From Petrosia ficiformis (lineage: Eukaryota; Porifera; Demospongiae; Haplosclerida; Petrosiidae), in the NCBI GenBank assembly GCA_947044365.1, contig OX345636.1, positions 33,733,212 to 33,797,211 of the forward strand: DNA of 64,000 nt, given 5' to 3'. The notes below the pieces were generated by a model. That model saw only the letters and a list, made by a program, of their open reading frames with translations, was not told the origin of the DNA and searched no databases. Positions 52,001 through 60,689 of the stretch are shown here, one piece after another (within the stretch, counting starts at the first letter, position 1; every line of letters starts with the position of its first letter). The position numbers and the translations under genes are program-made.

Positions 52001-55000
52001 CTGATAATGATGGTGAGTTAAACCAACACAAGATGATAAGAAATTGAAAATCTCTTCTATTCATAGCTGTTACTGTCAGTTTTGGTTCTTTGACATACTC
52101 ATTCTCTGAGGGAGCTGGACAGTCTTCTGATATTAACATATCCCTCTCTACAACTATTGCACAACCTCTGAGTGTTACTATAACAGGAGGTATATATAAT
52201 GTTTTGAGTAATTATAATGTTTATTGTATTACGCAATCAGGACCTGGAACACAACCTTCAACGGTTGTTATATCTGGAAGTGATGTGGACTCAACAGTAT
52301 TATTTCAAGCTGGTGATGCTTCAGTTCCACTACCTAACTTTGTCATAACAGATGATACCACAGCACTGGAAACAAACGAAATTTATCAATTGAGTTTTAT
52401 TAGTTCAACACCATCACAAGATGTTAATTTAGGAGTTCCCACCGAAATTATTATCACTGATGAGGATGGTGAGTTAAATCAAGCCAAGTTTAAAAAAAAA
52501 ATCGAAAATCTCTTCAATATATACATAGTTGTTACTGTCAGTTTCGGCTCTTTGACGTACTCATTCTCTGAGGGAGCTGGACAGTCTTCTGGTATTAACA
52601 TATCCCTCTCTACATCTATTGCACAAGCTCTGAATGTTACTATAACAGGAGGTATATATAATGTTTTGAGTAATTAAAATGTTTATTGTATTACACAATC
52701 AGGACCTGGAACACAACCTTCAACGGTTGTTATATCTGGAAGTGATGTGGACTCAACAGTATTATTTCAAGCTGGTGATATTTCAGTTCCACTACCTAAC
52801 TTTGTCATAACAGATGATACCACAGCACTGGAAACAAACGAAATTTATCAATTGAGTTTTATTAGTTCAACACCGTCCCAAAATGTTACATTAGGAGTTC
52901 CTACTGAGATTACAATCACTGATGATGATGGTAAGTAAAGCCAGACAGTTTTGTTGTTTTAAAATTTTGACTTCTTTTATTTTTAGATGTTACAGTGAGC
53001 TTTAATTCGTTTTTATACTCTTTTTCTGAGGGAGAAGGATTGTCTTCTGGTATTTCAGTAGTGCTGTCTTCACCAATAGCTCAGACTCTTAGAGTCACTG
53101 TGTTTGCAGGTAGTGAATTCAATTACATAATATTATGTTTTTGAGGTCTATGTGTGTAATATTAGTCTGCCACAAGGGAAGATATTGCCAAAGGTTGATA
53201 TCCCTTCTGAGTTGGCAGGTTTATATCGTGCTACAGACTATTGAAACACTGATATAGTTTTATCTTATGATTGGAAGTAACTAATAATACAAGAAAGGTT
53301 TATATATTCCTCATTATATCAATGTGCTATGACGTTTACATATGGGCTATGAATCTCATTATAAAATATAAATGATATTCAAGATATAATATGGAGAAAA
53401 TAGTATTATGAATGGGTTCTCATGACTAAAACTCAACAGCTTATTGGAGTTATTATCTACTCTCCTACTTACTTTTAATTTCAGGCTAGTCTCTGCATAA
53501 GCTACAAACAGCTATCTTCCTTCTGCAGAGCTTGAGCATACATTGTGTTGCATGACACACTCATTAATTGACTGCATGAACCCCCTGGAATGACAAAACT
53601 TCCTTAACTACCTATACAATGCATAGTCGCATATATGACTTAAACATATAAATGTATATAATATATTAGGTATATACATTAAAGCCTGTGGAAAGCAATC
53701 ATAATGATCACCCTCTGGGTCATAAAAATATATTAATTGTATATGTAATATATATAAAATCAGACTCATTTCTACATAATTTTGTGTAACATTTACTACT
53801 TTTGAGAAACAGTCGTTGTGAAATTTACACCACAACTGTATAATTACAGGGATGAGATAATATTCTTGAGAATATTTCAACAGAAAGACCTTTTGCAGCT
53901 ACAATATATGTACATACTGAATAGAAACAATATGAAACATTTCTTCAGAAATGGAAGTAAAAATTTGAATTGAAGACTGTCTATAACCTTCAGTTACATG
54001 AAAGGAAAAATAATGTAGTTTGTATGTGAAAAGGAAGTAGTCGAAATTAAATAATTTATTTAATCTGTATGTTTGTGTATTATAATAATTATTATGTTCA
54101 ATCAATTCTTCACACTTATTTAGATCCTGCACCACAACCAAATACTGTAGAAACATCTGGGTTTAAGATAATGAATGTAGACATTATCTTCACACCATCA
54201 TCATTGTTTGAGTTCCTTCCACCTTTTGTCATCAATGATGATATAATTGCATTAGAAGATACTGAACAATATAATGCAAGTTTTGTGTCATCCGTACCTT
54301 CTGAGGATGTTGTACTTGGAGCTCCAGCTACCATTTCAATAACTGATGATGAAGGCAAGTGTAAATGAACTATTGGTTGTGTTAAACTACATATCATTCA
54401 CTACTTTAAAAACCATAATCCGATTATTGTGTAGTATGCATCACCAGCTCAATTTTACTTGTAAACAAAATATATAAATAAAGTGAGGTATTCTGATTAG
54501 ATATTAGTTGTTGTAAACTTCATTAGAATTTTGAAATACAAAATCATGCAGGAACACAATATACATGTTAAAATGTGTCATCATAGATTTTGTAATTGTA
54601 GAGATAATGGAATATTTACACAAAGTTCAAAAGAATATTTTGATGAAATTAAAATATTGATAGAATTGTAGTGCCTCTACTCAACACTCCAAGATTACTT
54701 TTAATAGCATGTATGGGTTTGACACAAAATTACAAAACACCCAGGCATAATTGATTATTAGATATGCATAATTATTATACTCAGTATTTTCTTATAATAA
54801 ATTACGTTTGAGAAAACAAATTTCACGTATTAATCATTAATTAGTTGTGTGCTTTTTATAATTCAGTTTATAGTTTGAATTTACGCTAAATCATCTTTTT
54901 GTAGTACTTGGGATTACATTTCTTCAAACATATGAGTTCATGGAGGGTGATGGAATACAATTCATTCAGGTTCAAATCAATTACACTATATATCGAGACA

Positions 55001-56416
55001 TTTCAGTGGCAGCATATGGTGGTATGTGCATTATATACTTGAGGAGTTTCAACCATGTTTTATATTTAAACTAAACATAGCAATTAAGTTCCTGTTCTTG
55101 AATGCGAAAAAAATCTTTAAAGCAATATGCACATCACAATAGAGTTGGACAGTATTATAATATAGTAGAATCATATTTTCTTTCATATATCACATCATTA
55201 TAGTTACTGGATTAAAAATCAGGAGTCTATGTCTCCCAATTTATAGTATATTGTAGAATGTAGATTCAATATTATCATCACTATCACACAATATTTGTAG
55301 ATTCAATATTATCGTCACTATAGAAAATTTGGTCTTGCATAAGCCTTGCATGTACAAAAGGCGATACATTGAATTTTAAAAGTATCATGATAATGTTTCC
55401 ATGATTATCATATCATGTATTTATTTATCACCCATTCCTATATCACAATTGGGACCGCTGAACCCACAAAATTAATAAAATAAACATTTTTGAAAACCTA
55501 AACTAGTACATATTTTTTTCAAATTATACTGTGTGTAACTAGACTTAAAATATTTGTTCAGTTAAACATATTTATATTCAATTTTAATAGAATCACCAAT
55601 GCAACCTGGTGTAGTGAGAAATGGTCCTGTAGTTGATATTCAATTTGACTTCATAGCCAGAGGTCCAACAATTAGAAACAGACTCATTTTTATTGGAGAT
55701 GATTTTGTTGGTAGAGAGAATAGTGAGATTTACCAAATTGAATTATTGAATAATACACTTCCAGCTTCATTTCAAATGCAAGTGACTACGATTACTATTT
55801 TAGATAATGATAGTGAGTCAACTATTTATAAATCACAATTTATCTGTTATTTTATAAAAATAATTTTGACTTTACACCATGCATTATTTTAATGTAGTAA
55901 ATTGTAAATTGATGTTTGTCTCATAAGACTGCTATTGCTAGTATTAGTATTTCTTAATATTTATAGGTGTGTATATATAATTGTAGTGATGTGCAATAGT
56001 ATCAAATTACCTTTTGCTTCACTAATATTGAATTATTGCAAACAAATGCTCTTGTCATCTTATTTACAACTCATAAATTGGAATTTGTTGATATACTATT
56101 TGAAGATAATTATTATGACAGTGATATATTCTCTTTCCTATAGATGTTACACTGACTTTTGAGAAGGATCTATATATGTTTGGTGATGATGCTGGACTGA
56201 CAGAAATAGTGACAGTCATTCTTTCTGGAGAAATTGCCATTGAGTTTGATGTTACTGTGTCTGGAAGTAAGAACTATCAAAACTCATACTTATTATTATA
56301 ACTCTACCTTCCACTTTTTTTTTGTATACAGCTCCATACCCGATCCCCCCAGCAGTAAAAAACTCTGGAAGCAATGTTTCTGTTATACTTACCTTTCTGG
56401 CATTTGATAACAGTAT
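36977..56416 (+). CDS. Calx-beta-repeat secreted protein (sponge aggregation-factor-like), 3' end not found
   Basis: Exons: 36977-37037; 37782-37910; 38663-38857; 39052-39174; sixteen A/B pairs from 45786 to 53109; 54124-54354; 54905-55021; 55591-55812; 56144-56266; 56332-56416 (partial). All junctions are phase 1. Each domain is a B exon (about 41 codons, e.g. VTVSFGSLTYSFSEGAGQSS) followed by an A exon (about 76 codons, e.g. FVITDDTTALETNEIYQLSF ... ITDNDG). This is the Calx-beta pattern, with acidic DD..E..E and DND residues of the kind that bind calcium. That gives 19 complete domains and one partial, roughly 2,270 residues. Sponge aggregation-factor cores are secreted, Ca-dependent, Calx-beta-rich proteins. 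No Wreath domain or stop is seen, and two array exons are frameshifted. Aggregation factor is the best reading; another Calx-beta adhesion protein is the alternative. Confidence 0.78.
37782..39174 (+). CDS. Calx-beta gene exons 2-4: first domain and half of the second
   Basis: 37782-37910 (B type) reads QVRFDRNSATFFENDGNSSV and LTVTIYDINT. 38663-38857 (A type) reads FLFTITDDDIALELDELFTL ... ITVVDDDG. 39052-39174 (B type) reads VTVDFEFNAYSYSEDHGTAG ... VIVEGG, and its partner A exon is the first of the array, 6.6 kb downstream. These domains are well diverged from the array units, so they are older copies. The intervening intron 39175-45785 is filled with transposon relics. Confidence 0.8.
38580..38616. 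repeat. Right terminus of a CACTGCAAAAA-family MITE
   Basis: TTTTAACTATTTTGTTTTTGCAGTGTA matches the right TIR of 41284-41690. Upstream, TGAACAACCAACTAATTGTT also matches its interior. It sits about 45 bp before the acceptor of the exon at 38663 and itself presents a polypyrimidine-AG. Confidence 0.5.
39635..40730 (+). pseudogene. hAT (ZBED-type) transposase relic
   Basis: Begins with a broken BED-type zinc finger (MAGKKSSLFWLFF, then CQVCKTSVSCGGSTSKTFIT + YHLMSKYKEEY). At 40216-40623 it has PLVLATILDPRFKDMFFSG. It ends with SKLAQQYLSAPPTSERLFST + AE, the C-terminal hAT dimerisation block. The central catalytic region is deleted and several frameshifts are present. It lies in the large intron of the Calx-beta gene. 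Confidence 0.7.
40970..41069. repeat. Foldback hairpin (43-bp arms)
   Basis: GGTTATATCCCGGTACGAGT ... AATCACC (40970-41012) pairs with GGTGATTATATATCTGATAT ... GATATAACC (41027-41069) around a 14-nt loop. Same style as the foldbacks at 5534 and 57107. Confidence 0.8.
41284..41690. mobile_element. MITE of the CACTGCAAAAA family, best-preserved copy
   Basis: The left TIR TACACTGCAAAAATAAAATT (continuing GTTAAAATGAC) matches the right TIR TTTTAACAATTCCAGTTTTGCAGTGTA over about 34 bp. No coding capacity. Related copies lie at 6949-7636, 10235-10600 and ending at 38616. Confidence 0.75.
42006..42619. repeat. 600-bp interspersed repeat, copy 2, with inverted terminal segment
   Basis: Very similar to copy 1 (36301-36922) up to AACAGAATTCTAAGCCC. 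There the following GC-rich segment (GCGCACTCGGGCGTGCCGCC CTCGTTGC) is the reverse complement of that in copy 1. Flanked on the right by a long AT microsatellite. Confidence 0.85.
42955..43030. repeat. AT dinucleotide microsatellite
   Basis: About 70 bp of uninterrupted TA repeat; another run lies at 42621-42666. Likely polymorphic and prone to assembly error. Confidence 0.9.
43284..45152 (+). mobile_element. Degenerate Ty3/gypsy element with LTR remnants
   Basis: A direct repeat (TAATACATTTTAATGTCCTT ... AGAACTGTTAC) at 43284-43351 and 45078-45152 looks like the ends of two LTRs. TGGAGGTCCCA right after the first could be a primer binding site. Between them, the frame 43763-44053 has the RT active site YLDDVFVYSE and LKLKPSKCNFVRKQVEWLGH. 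The frame 44107-44370 has FVYHLGKENISTDTLSQQS, the RNase H end. gag, integrase and much of RT are missing. It lies in the Calx-beta gene's 6.6-kb intron. Confidence 0.65.
45600..45745 (+). pseudogene. Decayed, deleted Calx-beta array unit
   Basis: Fragments of the A exon (ACACTGGAAA ... TTAGTTCAACACTATCACAGG) run straight into fragments of the B exon (TTGACATATCCCTTTCCACA ... CTGAGTGTTAACATAAC). After that comes the B-to-A intron up to the acceptor of the first intact A exon at 45786. The two exon halves are fused by a deletion of about 200 bp. Confidence 0.65.
48556..48782 (+). pseudogene. Array exon A7, single-base deletion
   Basis: TCAACGGTTGTATATCTGG here reads TCAACGGTTGTTATATCTGG in sister units, one T lost near 48582. 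The exon is 227 nt, so inclusion would shift frame and meet a stop within about 40 codons. Its borders are phase 1-1, so skipping it together with nothing else keeps the frame (B6 joined to B7). It may also be a sequencing or assembly error. Confidence 0.75.
51324..51550 (+). pseudogene. Array exon A13, single-base deletion creating a stop
   Basis: GAGTTTTTAAGTTCATC here versus GAGTTTTATAAGTTCATC in unit 12: one base lost near 51481, giving an in-frame TAA right after IYQLSF. Splice sites are intact, the borders are symmetric, and the neighbouring B exons are open. Confidence 0.75.
53445..53690. repeat. Interspersed repeat, copy 1 of a pair
   Basis: Shares the order TTATTATCTACTCTCCT, AAGCTACAAACAGCT, TTAATTGACTG, TGGAATGACAAAACTTCCTT with 56860-57080. 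Intronic in the Calx-beta gene. No coding capacity. Confidence 0.6.
54124..55021 (+). CDS. Calx-beta exons A17 and B17
   Basis: 54124-54354 reads APQPNTVETSGFKI ... FVINDDIIALEDTEQYNASF ... ISITDDEG. It ends at GAAG|GCAAGT, a non-canonical GC donor with otherwise perfect consensus. 54905-55021 reads ITFLQTYEFMEGDGIQFIQV ... ISVAAYGG. Both keep phase 1. They are diverged from the array and separated by ordinary-length introns. Confidence 0.75.
55591..56266 (+). CDS. Calx-beta exons A18 and B18
   Basis: 55591-55812 reads SPMQPGVVRNGPVVDIQFDF ... FVGRENSEIYQIELLNN ... TILDNDS. 56144-56266 reads VTLTFEKDLYMFGDDAGLTE ... FDVTVSG. Both exons have phase-1 borders and good GT-AG sites. A18 has lost one of the two acidic residues in the DD pair position. 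Confidence 0.75.
56332..56416 (+). CDS. Calx-beta exon A19, truncated
   Basis: After GTATACAG the frame reads PYPIPPAVKNSGSNVSVILT + FLAFDNSM, matching the first third of an A exon. It then loses similarity and stops within 14 codons unless the GTATGC after ATG at 56417 is a donor. An R1-type repeat begins at about 56455, so the exon may have been cut by an insertion. No other half was found downstream in this window. Confidence 0.5.
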
Positions 56417-56454
56417 GGTATGCCACATTGAAAGATGTAAAATATATAATTGTA

Positions 56455-57100
56455 GTTAACCTGAGTGCGTAGGCGGAGGGTTATAGTAATCGGTTCGTGT
56501 GTGTGTGTGTGTGTGTGTGTGTTCCCACTAATCTTTGCAATGGCTTACTTTTGAAGATTCTTGGTCGAAAGTGCACACTAGGTCTACTGCGAGATTCAAG
56601 CGATTTGCAATAAAACTCTATGATGGAAAAGATACAGTTGTGCGAAGTCGAAAAATAGGCTTTTTTACGCCATTGTTACTCAGTCACGCCTATGTAACGT
56701 CATTAATTAAATTGGTTAATCCAAACGTAGGCGGAGGTAATTGAGAAAGTTTGTATCTTAGACACTTTGTTTCTTGGGCCTCGTCGTAACAAGTGTTTCT
56801 GCAGGCTGACTTTATCGTGCCTGAAACAAGACAGCTATTTATTGTTATTATCTACTCTCCTTACCTTTTAAAGGACCTTGTAGAACTTTAAGTAGAATAG
56901 CTAGTTATTAGTTTTATTTTCCATGTAAGCTACAAGCAGCTTTCTTTCTGCTTGTCTGTAGAGGTCAAATGCGCATTGCATTCTGCACCACACTTATTAA
57001 TTGACTGAGCCCCGTGGAATGACGCACTTCCTTAACTATGTATACACGCATACTCGCGTAAGTGACACAGGAATATATATACAATTATATGTAATATATA
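56455..57100. repeat. R1-type repeat fragment followed by a second repeat
   Basis: GAGTGCGTAGGCGGAGGGTT and ATAGTAATCGGTTCGTG with a GT microsatellite (56499-56521) mark an R1-like start. About 56840-57100 is a second copy of the repeat at 53445-53690. The anonymous ORF 56535-56744 inside ends at another GTAGGCGGAGGTAA block. Confidence 0.5.
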
Positions 57101-57106
57101 TAACAT

Positions 57107-57229
57107 GGCTTCGAGGTGTGTATTAGCAATATCAGACCTGAACCCCGAGACAGCAGCCCGGCCAAGGCGAAGCCGACGGCTGCTATCGAGGGGTGAAGGG
57201 CTGATATTGCTGATACACACCAAGAAGCC
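57107..57229. repeat. Foldback hairpin (about 50-bp arms)
   Basis: GGCTTCGAGGTGTGTATTAG ... GACAGCAGCC pairs imperfectly with GGCTGCTATCGAGGGGTGAA ... CAAGAAGCC. The GC-rich centre contains CCGGCCAAGGCGAAGCCG. Same architecture as 5534-5663 and 40970-41069. Confidence 0.75.
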
Positions 57230-57524
57230 AAGCTATATATAATATATTCTATACCTAACATGTACATCAATGTTACCTGACATCTACGGCTCTACTCTCC
57301 TTTTTCCATTTATCTCCAACTCTTTTCAATTTACAACTTCACTGCACATGCTCAGACTGATGCAATCTATTATGAATATCATTATAGGTCTTATAACAGC
57401 TCTGCGGTTTCATATCCACCTGTAGTTGGGTGTATATTGCATATATAACACCTGTCGGTAACTTTGATGTGGCTGTTAGCTATGGTATATATATATATAT
57501 ATATATAACAATTATATATAATTA

Positions 57525-57675
57525 TGTGTTGCATATATGTAATTATATTTTAACTTATAATACTTAATTTCCCCTGTGTTGTGACAGTTGATGGAGTTCT
57601 ATAACTAGATAGACTCCATGTTTATCATTGTAGAGAGGTTACCTCTTACTTTTGAGAATATTATAACTTGTTGCA
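57525..57675 (+). repeat. 5' LTR of the gypsy element
   Basis: About 150 bp, TGTGTTGCATATATG to TATAACTTGTTGCA. Aligns with 61894-62034; the two differ by several substitutions and small indels, so the insertion is not very recent. Confidence 0.75.
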
Positions 57676-57676
57676 T

Positions 57677-57689
57677 TGGTAGCAGAGGA
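57677..57689 (+). other. Primer binding site, initiator tRNA-Met type
   Basis: TGGTAGCAGAGGA, one base after the 5' LTR, is complementary to the 3' end of eukaryotic initiator tRNA-Met (...CTGCTACCA). Confidence 0.7.
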
Positions 57690-57872
57690 CCGTTTCTAGC
57701 TTCTTCTGATCAGGAGTAATGGTAGAACAACATGTCAGTGTTCCGCCGGATCCAGAATTTAGAAAGGGTGGCTGCTGAATGCCTGGCATGCAAAGCATGC
57801 TGAACATTTTTGGAGTTTTAATTAATTTATGAGGGGTGTGGTCACATTTAATTAATGTTTCGAGGAATCAAT

Positions 57873-58321
57873 TAGTGATGGGCGATACCATAAATTTCCA
57901 GTACGATACGATACTGATTACTGCTCATGCAAGTATCGATAGTATCGATTACTAATATGATTACTACTTTTGAGTAATTAATAATGTACTTAATGAATCA
58001 GTTTGATCAGTTTCTATGAGTTTTTTTTGACAAATACATCTTGTGGCTTTGTTTAGAAATAAAAGCATTGTTTCTTCTCTGTAACACAATACTTGGTCAA
58101 ACGCTCGCTGCTCCTGTACGTATATAGACTGTGCGTACGACTGTGACTTGCGAGTTACGAATGTATTCTCTGCACACGTGTGCACGCATACTGCGCATGC
58201 GTAGATAATCATAAAAACCCGATACCTTTCATGCATTGTAATCGATTAGTAATCGATACCGTAAAGTATCGACAAAATATCGATTACTTCGATACTTTTC
58301 GATTAGTATCGCCCATCACTA
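57873..58321. mobile_element. Nested hAT-type MITE with 8-bp target duplication
   Basis: TIRs TAGTGATGGGCGATAC and GTATCGCCCATCACTA. Flanked on both sides by GAATCAAT (57865-57872 and 58322-58329), the 8-bp duplication typical of hAT elements. 449 bp, non-coding, with internal ATCGATTAC repeats. Inserted into the gag region of the gypsy element, so it is younger than it. Confidence 0.9.
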
Positions 58322-58329
58322 GAATCAAT

Positions 58330-58960
58330 TTGATGGCAGTCATTGATACCTTGGATTCGAAACAAGAGCAAGCTGTCTTTGATCATAATTGCTGGAGTGC
58401 CTCCACTAAGATCTGCTGTAAGAGCAAATGAATGGAATGAAGGGACTAAAGCATTGAAACTTAGGAGAGGCCCTAGTAACTTGACTCAGTTGAACTCAGT
58501 GAGGAACAACAAGAGGATTATGGAAGGGTAAAGGAGAAGCTAACCACGGCATGATGCCCATGGAATTTCTGTCATTAGATGAATTCTGCTGCCATAAGCT
58601 ACAACTGGGGAAGCATGATCTGTATTCATTCAACCAGGCAATGCTAAGTGTGCCTAAAGAAGTTCGTGACCATCTGCTGTTACACCAAGTCTTATCCGGC
58701 CTACCTGATACTGGATGCTGACAACTGAGGGGCAGCTGGGAAAACAAAGGATTTGGCTGCCCTGCTAGAAAGTGCTCAGGTTTTAATGATGATCATTGAC
58801 CAACAACAAACAGCAGCCATTGTTTCAATTGTATCAACTAGGACACATATCCTCAAATTGTCCCCAGAGACAGAGAAACGTTTATGGGGTTGCCAACCAA
58901 GGGCAACGAGCGCTCTTATCTCCAGTAAGCCTGCAAGATGTTGACAGTGTTGTGGTAGCA
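58330..58960 (+). pseudogene. gag of the gypsy element, with zinc knuckle
   Basis: At 58821-58861 the sequence codes CFNC in one frame and YQLGHISSNCPQ in the next. Together they are a C-x2-C-x4-H-x4-C retroviral-type zinc knuckle split by one indel. The upstream part shows short frames only. Confidence 0.6.
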
Positions 58961-59289
58961 GCTGTCAGATAAAAGCAGCTGTTACAATAGGAAAGATAGG
59001 AGGATTCGATCACCTGACAGATGCATGTTTATCAAAACAAGTCGAAACATCTGACTGATGTACTTGCACTGTACCAGGCCTTCTAGAATAAACAGGCAAG
59101 GATATGCAGTGTTGCAACGAGTGAACAAACCAGTGTTATTGCGGATGAATGTGCAGTACCCTTATTTCAAAAACCTACAAGAAGAGTTCCCAGAATCCCC
59201 ACAATTTGATCGTAATGTAGTAGTTAAGGAATATTTTAACCTTTTTAGAACTATTCCTAACAAGTAAGTCAACATTTTATTCACACTAC

Positions 59290-60470
59290 AGATAACCCAG
59301 TTAGAGTGCCACCATGGCGTGTTCCAGGCAACTACCGAAATGAAGTCACGAAACAGATCAAGTTTATGTTAGATCAAGACATTATTAAAGAGAGCAGTTA
59401 GTAGTGCTTGGATGGGGCACCAGCCATGTTTGTACCAAAGAAATCAGGTGAGCTACGGTTGTGTGTGGAATACCAAGAGTTAAATAAAAAGACATCAAAA
59501 GATGCGTACCCGCTTCCATTGTTGGACGAGATCGTCTTGTTGGGTCTACAATTGTCTCCACATTACATTTACATAGCGATTACTGACAGCTTCCAGTGCT
59601 TCCAGAAAATCGTGAGAAGACAGCATTTTCTTCAGGGCCAGGAATGGGATTGTTCAGCTGAATGCCATTTGGTTTAGTTGGAGCACCCAGCTTCTTTCAG
59701 CGCCGCTGGATAAGGTGCTACGAGGCTTACCATTCATCAGTACCTACTTAGATGACATCCTGGTCCATTCTGAGAAAAAATACATGCCCAAGCAGCATCT
59801 TCGAGAATGTTTTCGAACATTTCACAGCAGCTGGGCTGACCCTCAGGGGTAGAAAGTGTCATATTGGCATGAGAGAAATATCCTATTTTGAACATGTATT
59901 TTCTGGGTCTGGTTTGTCCCCGGATCCACAAAAAGTTGATGTTGTACAAAACCGGGCAACACTGACTGATGCCACAACAATACGACAGTTTTTGGGCCTT
60001 GCATCATATTACTGGAGATAGATTCCCCACTTAACAGATATTACAGCTCCACTCCATGCCCTGACACAAAAGTGTAAAACTGCTTTTATCACCTTCAAAA
60101 ATTGTTTACCCGAAGCTCCAGTTCTAACTTTCTGTCATACTGCTAGTTACAAACAGATTTTAAGGATGTTGGTCTCGGAGCAGTACCTGAACAATGGGGA
60201 CATGTTGTTGCATATGTGAGTCGTTCACTTACTACATCAGAAAGTCAGTACAGTGTTATGCAAAGAGAATGTTTAGCAGTGGTGTATGCATTCAAACAGT
60301 TTCGTCACTACATACTGGTACATCCCTTTTGTCTCCTCATGCTCTCTTACAGTGGTTGTCAGCTCAAAAAAAGGGAAGGTATGCTGTGACACTGGGCTCT
60401 CGTTCTACAAGAGTATGACTTTCAAATTGTGTATTGATTGACAAGGATCAGTACATGTTAATGCAGACGC
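59290..60470 (+). pseudogene. Reverse transcriptase and RNase H of the gypsy element
   Basis: NPVRVPPWRVPGNYRNEVTK and [20 protein letters not shown] open the RT. TYLDDILVHSE (about 59740-59775) is the active site. LTDATTIRQFLGLASYYW is the thumb. RNase H follows with AYVSRSLTTSESQYSVMQRE + CLAVVYAFKQFRHY. Stops and frameshifts at about 59400, 59680, 59790, 60020 and 60330 prevent one product. Confidence 0.75.
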
Positions 60471-60689
60471 ACTGTTTCACTTGGATATGACTCCATGTGC
60501 TACTACTTTAACTTCTTCATGTTATGTGTTATATCTAAAGCTTGTAAGGCAGTTTCTGACTCCGTCAATTGACCTCATGGGTATGAGTGGTGTCAACATA
60601 TCCTACAAAGGTACTGCCAACTCTGGATCAACTCAATATTGATGATGGCATTATTTGTGCCAAGACTAACATTAGAAACTGTAACCGTT

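Larger units (their letters stand above)
45786..53109 (+). repeat. Tandem array of 16 coding Calx-beta exon pairs, about 460-bp unit
   Basis: A exons start at 45786, 46246, 46708, 47170, 47632, 48094, 48556, 49017, 49480, 49943, 50406, 50862, 51324, 51785, 52241 and 52703; each is 228 nt except units 7 and 13 (227). The B exons are 123 nt each. A-to-B introns are 54-61 nt; B-to-A introns are 51 or 57 nt. Units 2-8, 12, 13 and 15 are almost identical, introns included, and carry SQDVNLGGPTE ... DEDG. Units 1, 9, 10, 11 and 14 carry SEGVALGGPTE ... DNDG. Unit 16 is the most diverged (SQNVTLGVPTE). The identity of introns and exons shows recent unequal exchange or gene conversion. Confidence 0.9.

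Noticed and set aside
49713..52139. Minus-strand ORFs of 64-69 codons across the array
   Set aside because: Antisense shadows of the B and A exons, repeating with the array.
45786..53109. CRISPR-like or satellite array
   Set aside because: The repeat unit is coding, spliced and 460 bp long with no spacer logic; the organism is an animal.
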